A DNA stretch of 64,000 nucleotides from Leptobrachium leishanense (Eukaryota > Chordata > Amphibia > Anura > Megophryidae), in the NCBI GenBank assembly GCA_009667805.1, contig CM019064.1:80020675-80084674 (forward strand). The letters are read 5' to 3'. Shown here one piece after another: positions 20,555-32,138 of the stretch; position 1 is the first letter of the stretch; the number at the start of each line of letters is the position of its first letter. The notes under the pieces are model-generated. The model saw only the letters and a program-made list of their open reading frames with translations, had not been told where the DNA came from and did not search any database. Position numbers and translations under genes: made by a program.

Positions 20555-23500
20555 GTTACTTTCCCACTGACAAGGAACTGGGACACCCCTTCAGGTTCTG
20601 GCGAGCGGATCCAATCTAAACAGAAACTCTCTTCGTCACTGTCTCTTTCGCTCTCTCCAACAACCCGAGTCTGTTGAGACCGAGTAACAGGAGGGACACG
20701 TGGAGCATGCGGATTCGCCGGAGGAAGTTCGTTTTCCACTGGTATCCTCACAGCCTCTCTCAAAGGTAACAAGTGATTTCGGTGCCAATTCTTGAGGGGA
20801 CCAGCCTTTCCATCAGGGCGAATCTGATACACCGGCAGACCTGGCAGTTGTTTGCAAACAATGTAAACCTGAGAACTCCATCTATCCGCCAGCTTGTGTC
20901 TCGCAGCAGCACCCAAATTCTTCAACAGAACCCTATCACCGGGTTGTAGATCCTGTATTCGAACCTTCAAATCATAGTTCTTCTTGTTCCTTTGCTCCCT
21001 GTTACCTGAAGTCAAACGGGCCTGTTCAAACGCAGAAGCCAGATTCTTCCGAAGTCTATCACGTAGTTTCTATGAGAAGCTACCGACGTCTGGTCTAGAG
21101 ATAACCCAAATGCCAAATCAACCGCAGTCGAGCTTCTCTTCCGAACATAAGACGGTACGGTGAATATCCTGTTGCATCACTCTCCGTACTGTTATATGCA
21201 TGCACCAGAGTAGCTATGTGACGACTCCAACTCTGCTTCTCCACATTCGACAAGGTCCCCAGCATGTTTAGCAGCGTGCGATTAAACCTTTCAGGCTGAG
21301 CATCACCCTGAGGGTGGTATGGCGTAGTTCGAGTCTTTTGAATTCCCAACAACTCCAGCAATTGCCCGACCAATCTACTTTCAAAGTCTCTTCCCTGATC
21401 AGAGTGTATTCTTCTTGGCAGGCCGTAATGAACAAAGAACTTTTCCATCAGCACCTTCGCCACTGTCGGAGCGCGTTGGTCTTTTGTAGAAAAAGCTTGG
21501 GCATAACGGGTGAAATGATCAGTCACTATCAGAATGTTCCCTTGCCCACTAGCATCCGGCTCTAAGCACAGGAAGTCAATGCACACCAAATCCATGGGTC
21601 CCTGACTCTGTAGATGGCTCATTGGAGCAGCTCGGGTTGGTAGAGTTTTCCTCTGAATGCACCTCAGACAGGAATGGCAATAACTCTCAACTTCAGCCCT
21701 CATGCAAGGCCAATAAAACCTATCTCGCACCAACTTAAAAGTTCTCTCAGCACCCAAATGTCCATGCTCATCATGCAATGATCGCAACACACTCTCCCTG
21801 TGTTTAGTGGGGAGAAATAACTGTTGAATCTCTTCGGAATTGGTCGAGGGGCCCCTTCGGTAGACCACCCCATCCAACATCTTCAACCGCTCCCACTCTT
21901 TGTAAACCAATCTGGCCCCATCCGGGGAATTGGTTAACAGAATCTCTCGCTGGTTTGCAATCAGGGCCTTTATGGTCAATGCAATCAAAGGGTCTCTAGC
22001 TTGATCCGCTTTCAGGTCCTGCTTGGAAAAGGTAGGTAGATTTTCATCCCTCAATTGCGAAGGGTTACAGTAGAACTCAGGAACAGCCGCGGCCATGACT
22101 CCTATGGCCTCCGCTTCAACTCCTCCCTTGACCCGGCGTTCTGTTCCTTGACACAAAGCTTGCACCCCGTCTGGAGTCACCTGAGTCCATTCTGTAGTGT
22201 AGGGTCTTCTTGACAAAGCATCAGCATCTCGATTGTTCACCCCAGGGCGATACTTCAGGCTGAACCGAAACCCTGACAGAGCGGCCAACCACCGATGTCC
22301 CGTTGCGTCCAGTTTTGCAGTAGTAAGGATATAGGTGAGAGGATTATTATCCGTCTTGATCACGAACTCAGCTCCATACAGATAGTCTTTCAACTTGTCC
22401 ACCACTGCCCACTTCAAGGCTAGGAACTCCAGTTTGTGAGTAGGATAGTTCTTCTCAGAAGGCGCAAGGCTCCGGCTCACGTACGCTACAGGCCTCAGCA
22501 ATCCATCATACTCCTGATATAGGACTCCTCCCAGACCTTCTCGGCTGGCATCCACATGTAGTTCATACGGCTTGTGAGGGTCCGCGTAGGCCAGAACAGG
22601 AGCTCGGGTTAGATTCTCTTTCAGCTTCACAAACGCACCTTCACATTGACTAGTCCATTCACCTTGTATGGACTCTTTAGCTTTCCTTGGTCCCGGAGCG
22701 GAGGGGTTTCGGTCAGAGACCTTACAGCCTTCTTCGGTGGTTTCTTTCTGTAGGAGTTTGTTCAGCGGCTGAGCTATCTTTGCGAATCCTCCCACAAATC
22801 TTCGATAGTATGAGCAGAATCCCAAGAAAGATCTAAGTTCAGTGACGTTTCGAGGTCTAGGCCAAGAAGCTACGGCCTCCAACTTTCGAGGATCTGTCGA
22901 AACACCTTCTGCCGAGACCACGTGTCCCAGATATGTGACTGACGGTAAACAGAACTGGCATTTCTCCAGAGACAATTTCAACCCCTCTTCATGGAGCCTC
23001 TTCAAGACCTTCTCCAAACGTTGCTCATGCTCTTCCAGAGTCTTCCCGAACACAATTATGTCATCCAGGTACACTAACACTTCGATTAGATTCATATCCC
23101 CGACTGTCTTCTCCATCAACCGTTGGAACGTGGCTGGAGCTCCCGTCAGACCTTGAGGCATTCTATTGAACTCAAAGAACCCCAGTGGACAAATGAACGC
23201 AGTTTTCTCTTTGTCTTCAGGGTGCATCGGTATCTGATGATATCCACTTCGCAGGTCTAACACACTGAACCACTTTGCTCCAGACAAACACTGTAAGGCA
23301 TCTTCAATCCGAGGAGTGGCGTATTGGTCGGGGATGGTTCTTCGGTTCAGGGTGCGATAGTCTATGCACAAGCGGACAGAACCATTCTTCTTCCTGACCA
23401 GCACTATTGGAGATGCATATGGGCTCCTGGACTCTTGAATCACATTGGTTCTCTGCAACTCATTTAGCTGTTCTCGCAGATCATCCAAGTCTCCCAGCGG

Positions 23501-24781
23501 AACTCGCCTTGACCTTTCACGAAACGGCTTGTCTTCTTGCAACCGAATGCGGTGTTCCGTACTCTTAGCCAGGCCCACATCGAACTCATCTTTCGAGAAT
23601 AATTCTTTCCACTTTAGAACTTGAGACTGAAGACGTTTCTTCCACTCAGGTGAAATGGGGGCGTCTTTAGGGTAGAATCTTTCATCCGAAATCTCTTTAT
23701 CCACTCCCCCTCCTAAATCGGTGGAGAGGGGTGTAGCAGACTCTACTTGCCCGATAGGCATTCGTGCTTTAAGGACTACTGGAGAATCTGTCACATTGCA
23801 CACACTGACCGAGACTCTTCCTCGTGTCCTCTTCAAGGCTTTTGTGGAGATTATTTCAGGAATTACTTCGACTCCGGTTTCACTCCCATGACTGACATCG
23901 GTTCCCAGCACCACATAGGGACCTGGTTGCGATCCGTTCAACTTAACTGAAACCCGGAAGCTCGCTACTTCTCCTGCTTGCAGAACCTTCTCTGTCCCAC
24001 CCAGTCTCCACAGTCTTCCCACCTCAGCAGGTGCTTTCCGTTCTTCAACCATCCTCTGATAGACCGGTCGTAACATGGGGTGCACTCCTTGAGTTGACCC
24101 TTCTTCCACTACGATGGGGGTCAGGAGACGCCGCACTAGGTCCGTATTTGTCCCCACTATCAGAGAGCTTCTGTTCGCACCCGAGGGTCGGGGGCACACA
24201 ATGGCCAAGGCGTCACAGCCTCCGGACTGTCCGATGACTTCAGATCCGATCTCCAACCTTACTTGCAGATACCCGTCATAAGGGAGTTTCTCAGTGCCGA
24301 TACCCCATATTTCCAAATCCTTCAATTCTTGCAGAGGAATGTGCTTTAAGTGTTTCTCATAGAAGTCTTTATAAATCAAAGTCACTTGAGCCCCTGAATC
24401 TAACAGAGCTTTGGTGTAGACTCCCTCCACTTGGATTGGCACAATCGGAGAAGGACCTATCAGCTGGTCAGGAAACTTGGTGGAGGTATCCGGACGCTTA
24501 GACCCAGTTTGCTGGACCCTGGCCTTTTTCTTGGCCCGTGCAGGTTTTGGGTGTGCATTGCTTCCCCATGACGTAGACCCGGACGCTAAGGGAGTGACTC
24601 TTTCCATTCTGGCAGGCTCAGCAGTCGGCTTGACTTTGGGCCCTCTTGCCCTCTTAGTTTTAAATTGGTTCTTGGAGCGAGATTCAACTTCTGGGCACCT
24701 AGGTTGCTCCTTTACTGGTGCCCTCTGGCGTTTCCCGCTGGTGGAGTAGATAACAGTCCCTCTAGGGCTTTCAGCAGCCAC
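20551..24781 (-). pseudogene. pol: gypsy pol, unit 1, one frameshift region near its 3' end
   Basis: The main frame (21095-24781) has 1228 codons and starts in the -1 frame relative to gag. In order: protease with DSG at about residues 128-130 (LLDSGAQVT); reverse transcriptase with YLDD at 571-574; RNase H with Asp744, Glu785, Asp811 and a later Asp; integrase with an HHCC-type zinc motif (His1003/1008, Cys1035, Cys1038) and a D-58-D-35-E core (Asp1069, Asp1128, Glu1164). The integrase C-terminal part continues in another frame at 20551-21015. Unit 2 has one more G near 21123, and a further small length difference near 21060, so the break is confined to 21050-21125. All catalytic residues are intact, so this is either a very young copy or a sequencing error. 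Confidence 0.93.
24693..24736 (-). promoter_or_regulatory. -1 ribosomal frameshift signal, gag-pol junction, unit 1
   Basis: On the minus strand the heptamer GGGAAAC (24736-24730) lies in gag phase as G GGA AAC. A six-base spacer follows, then GGGCACC (24723-24717), a 17-base loop, and GGTGCCC (24699-24693), a perfect 7-bp stem. Slipping back one base moves the ribosome exactly into the pol frame. The gag stop is at 24714-24712. Slippery heptamers of this form with a downstream stem or pseudoknot are known from retroviral gag-pro junctions. Confidence 0.85.
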
Positions 24782-26200
24782 TCAACTTTATCCTTCTCAG
24801 GCTTCCGGCCTTTACACTGCGCACGGAAATGGCCCATTTCTCCACAACCGAAACATCTCTTCCTCGAAAGTGGAGACACGGTTGCTTGTTGAGGTTCTAA
24901 TAAGAGATTTGAACCAGACGCCACGGCAACTTCAGTCGTCTGCATACCTGTTAGGAACTTTTGCATTTCCCCCTGCATCTCGGTCACCTTCATCAACACC
25001 CTGCACAGTTCAGCGTGCGCTTTCTGCAGTTCAGTTTGAGCTTCCTGTACCTTCTTTACAGTCTTGAACAACTCGCTTCGTTCAGAAGAGTTCGATTCTT
25101 TAGCAGCCTTTTCGATGAATTTAAAACCGACTAACTGCTCCTGTTCATCCAGGTCAGATCCATAGGTGTCTAACGAGTCGTTTTCAGGCTGCAGACCGTC
25201 GTTATATCTTGCAGGTTGTGCATAAGCCCTTTCTCCCCGCCTGAAGGATTTCTCTTCCAGCAGAGCCTCCTCCTCTCGTACAACTCGGATCAGTTCCAGG
25301 TACTTCAACTCTTGATTAACTGCTCTGCTTCTCAGCTGCATCATCACCGGATCTAACGGTTGAGAGCCCCTCAGGATCTGCTTTATTCGTATCTTATCTA
25401 CGTCAGCCGGTTTGGCCCCTTTCTTGAGGAGTATTTGGTGCAGAATCTTATCCAAGCGCCCCATGTAATCAATCATTCTCTCACCTCTCTTCTGATAGGT
25501 GTGTTCGTACTGATATACTAGTTCCGCTGCCTTTTCTGTTCGCCCAAACACTTCTTCAAGAACGTTCAGATAATCCAAAGCAGTACAATCTTTTCTACTC
25601 AGTTTTAGGTTTCTCACCGCTTCTGACGCAGGTCCCTTTAAACTCTCGGTGATCCTTTGCTTTTTCTGGGCCTCAGGGACGTCCCACTCATCCAGTGCCT
25701 GCATCGCCTGTTCCACCCATTCCTCAAAGGTTTCTTCTCCCGCCGGAGTTGGTACATTTCCTGTAAAGTTCCTTAACCGTCGATAACCGAAATTAGTGTG
25801 AGGAGGGCTTGTTTTCTGACATTTAGCCAGCAAATCTCCAATAGCCACGATAAATTCAGGCCCGATCATGGCCAACGGACTGGGCGCGGGAACACTTTCG
25901 GCTTCGCCACGTGGCGCACTTGGCTGAATCAGTTGGACTTCCACCTCATCGGTCAGCTTCACGCTCGCGCCCCGAAAATGCTGGAATACCTTTTCTCCAT
26001 TCGAGAAGAACATGCGTGTGAGAGGTATCTGGGTTTTTCTTAATGTCCAGAATTAACCCCCGATGATCTGGTGCTAGCGTGGCCACGGCCTGGCGAATCT
26101 GATCTTCGGCCCAAGTGTCTGCAGGAATATCCATGACTATGCAACATGCTAACTGACTACTGTGCTCCCCACACCATTCGGCAGCAGTGTCTGGATCCAT
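24712..26200 (-). pseudogene. gag: gypsy gag with PNMA-like organisation, unit 1, one frameshift
   Basis: A start at 26200 opens an N-terminal region of about 75 codons (begins MDPDTAAEWC) resembling the RRM-like N-terminal domain of PNMA proteins. It then shifts frame near 25976 into the capsid and nucleocapsid part ending at 24712. The capsid region (FEEWVEQAMQALDEWDVPE and following) resembles PNMA/Arc-type gag capsids. A CX2CX4HX4C zinc knuckle (CFGCGEMGHFRAQC) lies at about 24815-24856. Unit 2 carries two additional bases at the break, so the break is private to this copy. Gag forms the particle that packages element RNA. PNMA similarity is judged from remembered family features, not a search. 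Confidence 0.85.
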
Positions 26201-26236
26201 ATTTAACCCTTTAGATGCGGTTTTTCCAGAGACTGA

Positions 26237-26256
26237 ATCCCGGAAACGAGCCCCCA
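26237..26256 (-). promoter_or_regulatory. Primer binding site, unit 1 (tRNA-Pro-like)
   Basis: Two bases inside the 5' LTR the minus strand reads TGGGGGCTCGT, then TT, then CCGGGAT. This matches the complement of the 3' end of tRNA-Pro over 11 plus 7 bases, with two extra bases between. Murine-leukaemia-type retroviruses use the same primer. The two-base bulge is identical in unit 2. Confidence 0.75.
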
Positions 26257-26258
26257 CG

Positions 26259-27387
26259 TGTAGCGCTCACTCCCGGAGGAGCCGCTGAAAATGAACCACG
26301 GGTCAGTCTCCCCGCACTAGGGAATAAATATACTCCAACACGCTGAACAGTTTTATATTTTAAAAGGTTTACTAAAAGGTTTGCAGCTCTTAAGACACGG
26401 TATATGCAGGAAGATTTACAGTACTTTCGTAACACGATAAACGCGTAGCGGTAAAAGAAACGAAAACACGAGGGCTTCGTATTTTCGAAAAAAAAAACCC
26501 CGACCGAGCAGAAAATTAAAAGATACGAAATTCGAGGAAAAACCGCGTAGCGGGACACAATAAAATACACAGTTCTCGTATCACGGTAAACGCGCAGCGG
26601 GAACAAAAAGAGGAAAAAATGTTCAGAATGTAACTTTAACTTTGCCCCCTTGTATGGATAGGAAAAAGGAAACTGAGTCCTGCACAGGTTAAGTCCCAGA
26701 ACGTGAAGTGGTATGTGTTTGTGTGTGTAGGGTACCCGGGTACTTTTCAACTGGCCAGTGAGTTTACTTTATCGATGTCTTCGACTAGTCAGTTGGGGCC
26801 CTGTGGGTTTTAGAAAGAAAGCAGCAGCGTACGCTCTTATTCACATACGGCCTTGGGGGCCTCTCACCCATCCAGCGCAAGCTTGAGGTTCCGTTGACCC
26901 AGGACGTCTCTCCGCTCGATATTGACTGGGGGCGCCGACCACCGGATCTGTTGTCTGGCCTTCTATCGATCAGCCGCGACTCAGCCAGCTTACCGCCTGC
27001 TCCCCGCTTCAATCGACCGCGGTACTCCTTACTCGAGGGGTCTTCTCTCCTCAGCACTGCACTCGGATAATGTAGATGGTGATGTCTGTCTCCCGCAAGG
27101 CTGGGTGACCCAATCCTAAGGCCCAATCCACTCTGTCTGCGCTCCGGCCTGTCTTTTGGTCTCTCCTTCTCTGTGTGTGCATCCACTCTCCTCTGCTCCC
27201 TGGCGCGCTCTGCCTGTTCTCCACGAGGTGCAGGATGTACAGCGTCTCCACAAACCCACCCACTTCCTGTTTCTTCGCAAAGCATGCCGGGACATGTAGT
27301 TCGAGTGTCCAGGATCTTAATCGTGATTGTCTCCATCTTGTGGCCAAAAATGGGTACTGCCACAGTAAACTTTAACACATCGCTACA
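26259..27387 (-). repeat. LTR, middle (shared)
   Basis: 1129 bp, TGTAGCG to CGCTACA. It serves as 5' LTR of unit 1 and 3' LTR of unit 2: the primer binding site lies to its left and a polypurine tract to its right. A single shared LTR is the signature of LTR-LTR recombination rather than two independent insertions. Confidence 0.95.
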
Positions 27388-27400
27388 CTCTCCCCCTCCT
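27388..27400 (-). promoter_or_regulatory. Polypurine tract, unit 2
   Basis: Minus-strand AGGAGGGGGAGAG adjoining the middle LTR, identical to unit 1. Confidence 0.9.
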
Positions 27401-27711
27401 AGAACTCTTGGGTCTCTCCAAGGAGGTACAACAGTTACATTATCCTTTTACAATATGCACACAGTTTATACAGCATATACAGGTCAGCAGCATACATGCA
27501 GTGGGTTAGAAACACTTTCTCAAGCTGACTCATGTTCTGGGCTACCTCAGCTAACATAGCAGACACTTCGGGCAATCTCTGCACAGTGGTGATGGCCTCT
27601 TCAGTGCTATGTCCGGGTGAGTCATAGGTAAGTCGCTGGGGCGGTCGAATAGAGCGTTTTTGTTCAGGCTCCCTCCGTTCCTCTTCAGGTGGAAGTACTA
27701 TAGGTATAGGC

Positions 27712-27915
27712 TCAGTCCTTATGTCTGCACTGGAGCAGACACTTCTCCGAGTACGATCCCTCCAGGGAAGGCATAGAACTATAGTCGTAAGGCTCGTCTT
27801 CAGGAGCTACAGGGTCTCCAACAGTATCCGGGACCCTTAACGGAAGTTCAAGGGTTTCAGGGAGTTCCATATTCTCAGGGAATTCCCACTGAAATTCAGG
27901 AGCTTCAGCCCTCAA
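27712..27915 (-). CDS. Small third reading frame downstream of pol, unit 2
   Basis: Same position and phase as in unit 1, with the same overlap with the pol stop. The last dozen codons differ because of small indels near 27728-27745. The shared architecture in both units is the only support for it being real. No recognised domain. Confidence 0.35.
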   Translation of the reverse strand: MRAEAPEFQWEFPENMELPETLELPLRVPDTVGDPVAPEDEPYDYSSMPSLEGSYSEKCLLQCRHKD

Positions 27916-30900
27916 GTTACTTTCCCACTGACAAGGAATTGGGACACCTCTTCAGGTTCTGGCGAGCGGATCCAATCTAAACAGAAACTCTCTTCGTCAC
28001 TGTCTCTTTCGCTCTCTCCAACAACCCGAGTCTGTTGAGACCGAGTAACAGGAGGGACACGTGGAGCATGCGGATTCGCCGGAGGAAGTTCGTTTTCCAC
28101 TGGTATCCTCACAGCCTCTCTCAAAGGTAACAAGTGATTTCGGTGCCAATTCTTGAGGGGACCAGCCTTTCCATCAGGGCGAATCTGATACACCGGCAGA
28201 CCTGGCAGTTGTTTGCAAACAATGTAAACCTGAGAACTCCATCTATCCGCCAGCTTGTGTCTCGCAGCAGCACCCAAATTCTTCAACAGACCCTATCACC
28301 GGGTTGTAGATCCTGTATTCGAACCTTCAAATCATAGTTCTTCTTGTTCCTTTGCTCCCTGTTACCTGAAGTCAAACGGGCCTGTTCAAACGCAGAAGCC
28401 AGATTCTTCCGAAGTCTATCCACATAGTTTCTATGAGAAGCTACCGACGTCTGGTCTAGAGATAACCCAAATGCCAAATCAACCGGCAGTCGAGCTTCTC
28501 TTCCGAACATAAGACGGTACGGTGAATATCCTGTTGCATCACTCTCCGTACTGTTATATGCATGCACCAGAGTAGCTATGTGACGACTCCAACTCTGCTT
28601 CTCCACATTAGACAAGGTCCCCAGCATGTTTAGCAGCGTGCGATTAAACCTTTCAGGCTGAGCATCACCCTGAGGGTGGTATGGCGTAGTTCGAGTCTTT
28701 TGAATTCCAACAACTCCAGCAATTGCCCGACCAATCTACTTTCAAAGTCTCTTCCCTGATCAGAGTGTATTCTTCTTGGCAGGCCGTAATGAACAAAGAA
28801 CTTTTCCATCAGCACCTTCGCCACTGTCGGAGCGCGTTGGTCTTTTGTAGAAAAAGCTTGGGCATAACGGGTGAAATGATCAGTCACTATCAGAATGTTC
28901 CCTTGCCCACTAGCATCCGGCTCTAAGCACAGGAAGTCAATGCACACCAAATCCATGGGTCCCTGACTCTGTAGATGGCTCATTGGAGCAGCTCGGGTTG
29001 GTAGAGTTTTCCTCTGAATGCACCTCAGACAGGAATGGCAATAACTCTCAACTTCAGCCCTCATGCAAGGCCAATAAAACCTATCTCGCACCAACTTAAA
29101 AGTTCTCTCAGCACCCAAATGTCCATGCTCATCATGTAATGATCGCAACACACTCTCCCTGTGTTTAGTGGGGAGAAATAACTGTTGAATCTCTTCGGAA
29201 TTGGTCGAGGGGCCCCTTCGGTAGACCACCCCATCCAACATCTTCAACCGCTCCCACTCTTTGTAAACCAATCTGGCCCCATCCGGGGAATTGGTTAACA
29301 GAATCTCTCGCTGGTTTGCAGTCAGGGCCTTTATGGTCAATGCAATCAAAGGGTCTCTAGCTTGATCCACTTTCAGGTCCTGCTTGGAAAAGGTAGGTAG
29401 ATTTTCATCCCTCAATTGCGAAGGTTACAGTAGAACTCAGGAACAGCCGCGGCCATGACTCCTATGGCCTCCGCTTCAACTCCTCCCTTGACCCGGCGTT
29501 CTGTTCCTTGACATAAAGCTTGCACCCCGTCTGGAGTCACCTGAGTCCATTCTGTAGTGTAGGGTCTTCTTGACAAAGCATCAGCATCTCGATTGTTCAC
29601 CCCAGGGCGATACTTCAGGCTGAACCGAAACCCTGACAGAGCGGCCAACCACCGATGTCCCGTTGCGTCCAGTTTTGCAGTAGTAAGGATATAGGTGAGA
29701 GGATTATTATCCGTCTTGATCACGAACTCAGCTCCATACAGATAGTCTTTCAACTTGTCCACCACTGCCCACTTCAAGGCTAGGAACTCCAGTTTGTGAG
29801 TAGGATAGTTCTTCTCAGAAGGCGCAAGGCTCCGGCTCACGTACGCTACAGGCCTCAGCAATCCATCATACTCCTGATATAGGACTCCTCCCAGACCTTC
29901 TCGGCTGGCATCCACATGTAGTTCATACGGCTTGTGAGGGTCCGCGTAGGCCAGAACAGGAGCTCGGGTTAGATTCTCTTTCAGCTTCACAAACGCACCT
30001 TCACATTGACTAGTCCATTCACCTTGTATGGACTCTTTAGCTTTCCTTGGTCCGGAGCGGAGGGGTTTCGGTCAGAGACCTTACAGCCTTCTTCGGTGGT
30101 TTCTTTCTGTAGGAGTTTGTTCAGCGGCTGAGCTATCTTTGCGAATCCTCCACAAATCTTCGATAGTATGAGCAGAATCCCAAGAAAGATCTAAGTTCAG
30201 TGACGTTTCGAGGTCTAGGCCAAGAAGCTACGGCCTCCAACTTTCGAGGATCTGTCGAAACACCTTCTGCCGAGACCACGTGTCCCAGATATGTGACTGA
30301 CGGTAAACAGAACTGGCATTTCTCCAGAGACAATTTCAACCCCTCTTCATGGAGCCTCTTCAAGACCTTCTCCAAACGTTGCTCATGCTCTTCCAGAGTC
30401 TTCCCGAACACAATTATGTCATCCAGGTACACTAACACTTCGATTAGATTCATATCCCCGACTGTCTTCTCCATCAACCGTTGGAACGTGGCTGGAGCTC
30501 CCGTCAGACCTTGAGGCATTCTATTGAACTCAAAGAACCCCAGTGGACAAATGAACGCAGTTTTCTCTTTGTCTTCAGGGTGCATCGGTATCTGATGATA
30601 TCCGCTTCGCAGGTCTAACACACTGAACCACTTTGCTCCAGACAAACACTGTAAGGCATCTTCAATCCGAGGAGTGGCGTATTGGTCGGGGATGGTTCTT
30701 CGGTTCAGGGTGCGATAGTCTATGCACAAGCGGACAGAACCATTCTTCTTCCTGACCAGCACTATTGGAGATGCATATGGGCTCCTGGACTCTTGAATCA
30801 CATTGGTTCTCTGCAACTCATTTAGCTGTTCTCGTAGATCATCCAAGTCTCCCAGCGGAACTCGCCTTGACCTTTCACGAAACGGCTTGTCTTCTTGCAA

Positions 30901-32138
30901 CCGAATGCGGTGTTCCGTACTCTTAGCCAGGCCCACATCGAACTCATCTTTCGAGAATAATTCTTTCCACTTTAGAACTTGAGACTGAAGACGTTTCTTC
31001 CACTCAGGTGAAATGGGGGCGTCTTTAGGGTAGAATCTTTCATCCGAAATCTCTTTATCCACTCCCCCTCCTAAATCGGTGGAGAGGGGTGTAGCAGACT
31101 CTACTTGCCCGATAGGCATTCGTGCTTTAAGGACTACTGGAGAATCTGTCACATTGCACACACTGACCGAGACTCTTCCTCGTGTCCTCTTCAAGGCTTT
31201 TGTGGAGATTATTTCAGGAATTACTTCGACTCCGGTTTCACTCCCATGACTGACATCGGTTCCCAGCACCACATAGGGACCTGGTTGCGATCCGTTCAAC
31301 TTAACTGAAACCCGGAAGCTCGCTACTTCTCCTGCTTGCAGAACCTTCTCTGTCCCACCCAGTCTCCACAGTCTTCCCACCTCAGCAGGTGCTTTCCGTT
31401 CTTCAACCATCCTCTGATAGACCGGTCGTAACATGGGGTGCACTCCTTGAGTTGACCCTTCTTCCACTACGATGGGGGTCAGGAGACGCCGCACTAGGTC
31501 CGTATTTGTCCCCACTATCAGAGAGCTTCTGTTCGCACCCGAGGGTCGGGGGCACACAATGGCCAAGGCGTCACAGCCTCCGGACTGTCCGATGACTTCA
31601 GATCCGATCTCCAACCTTACTTGCAGATACCCGTCATAAGGGAGTTTCTCAGTGCCGATACCCCATATTTCCAAATCCTTCAATTCTTGCAGAGGAATGT
31701 GCTTTAAGTGTTTCTCATAGAAGTCTTTATAAATCAAAGTCACTTGAGCCCCGAATCTAACAGAGCTTTGGTGTAGACTCCCTCCACTTGGATTGGCACA
31801 ATCGGAGAAGGACCTATCAGCTGGTCAGGAAACTTGGTGGAGGTATCCGGACGCTTAGACCCAGTTTGCTGGACCCTGGCCTTTTTCTTGGCCCGTGCAG
31901 GTTTTGGGTGTGCATTGCTTCCCCATGACGTAGACCCGGACGCTAAGGGAGTGACTCTTTCCATTCTGGCAGGCTCAGCAGTCGGCTTGACTTTGGGCCC
32001 TCTTGCCCTCTTAGTTTTAAATTGGTTCTTGGAGCGAGATTCAACTTCTGGGCACCTAGGTTGCTCCTTTACTGGTGCCCTCTGGCGTTTCCCGCTGGTG
32101 GAGTAGATAACAGTCCCTCTAGGGCTTTCAGCAGCCAC
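27912..32138 (-). pseudogene. pol: gypsy pol, unit 2, broken by about six single-base deletions
   Basis: The domain order equals unit 1, but the frame is interrupted near 31752 (just after the protease Asp-Ser-Gly), 30150, 30052, 29422, 28709 and 28288. Each break is one base fewer than unit 1, nearly all inside short runs of C, G or A. YLDD, the RNase H acids and the integrase DDE residues are all still encoded between breaks. Substitutions relative to unit 1 are few (about 14 counted across the internal region). Such a pattern fits unpolished long-read sequence at least as well as true decay. Confidence 0.9.
32050..32093 (-). promoter_or_regulatory. -1 ribosomal frameshift signal, unit 2
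   Basis: GGGAAAC at 32093-32087 with the same spacer and GGGCACC/GGTGCCC stem as unit 1. It is unchanged although the coding regions around it carry indels. Confidence 0.85.

Noticed and set aside
22842..24892. Several plus-strand frames across the gypsy pol and gag
   Set aside because: They are shadows of the minus-strand gag/pol and repeat identically in unit 2.
26785..27378. Minus-strand frame of 197 codons inside the middle LTR (also 153 and 178 codons in the others)
   Set aside because: Lies within the LTR, has no domain, and differs in length by frameshift between LTRs; copy identity alone keeps it similar.
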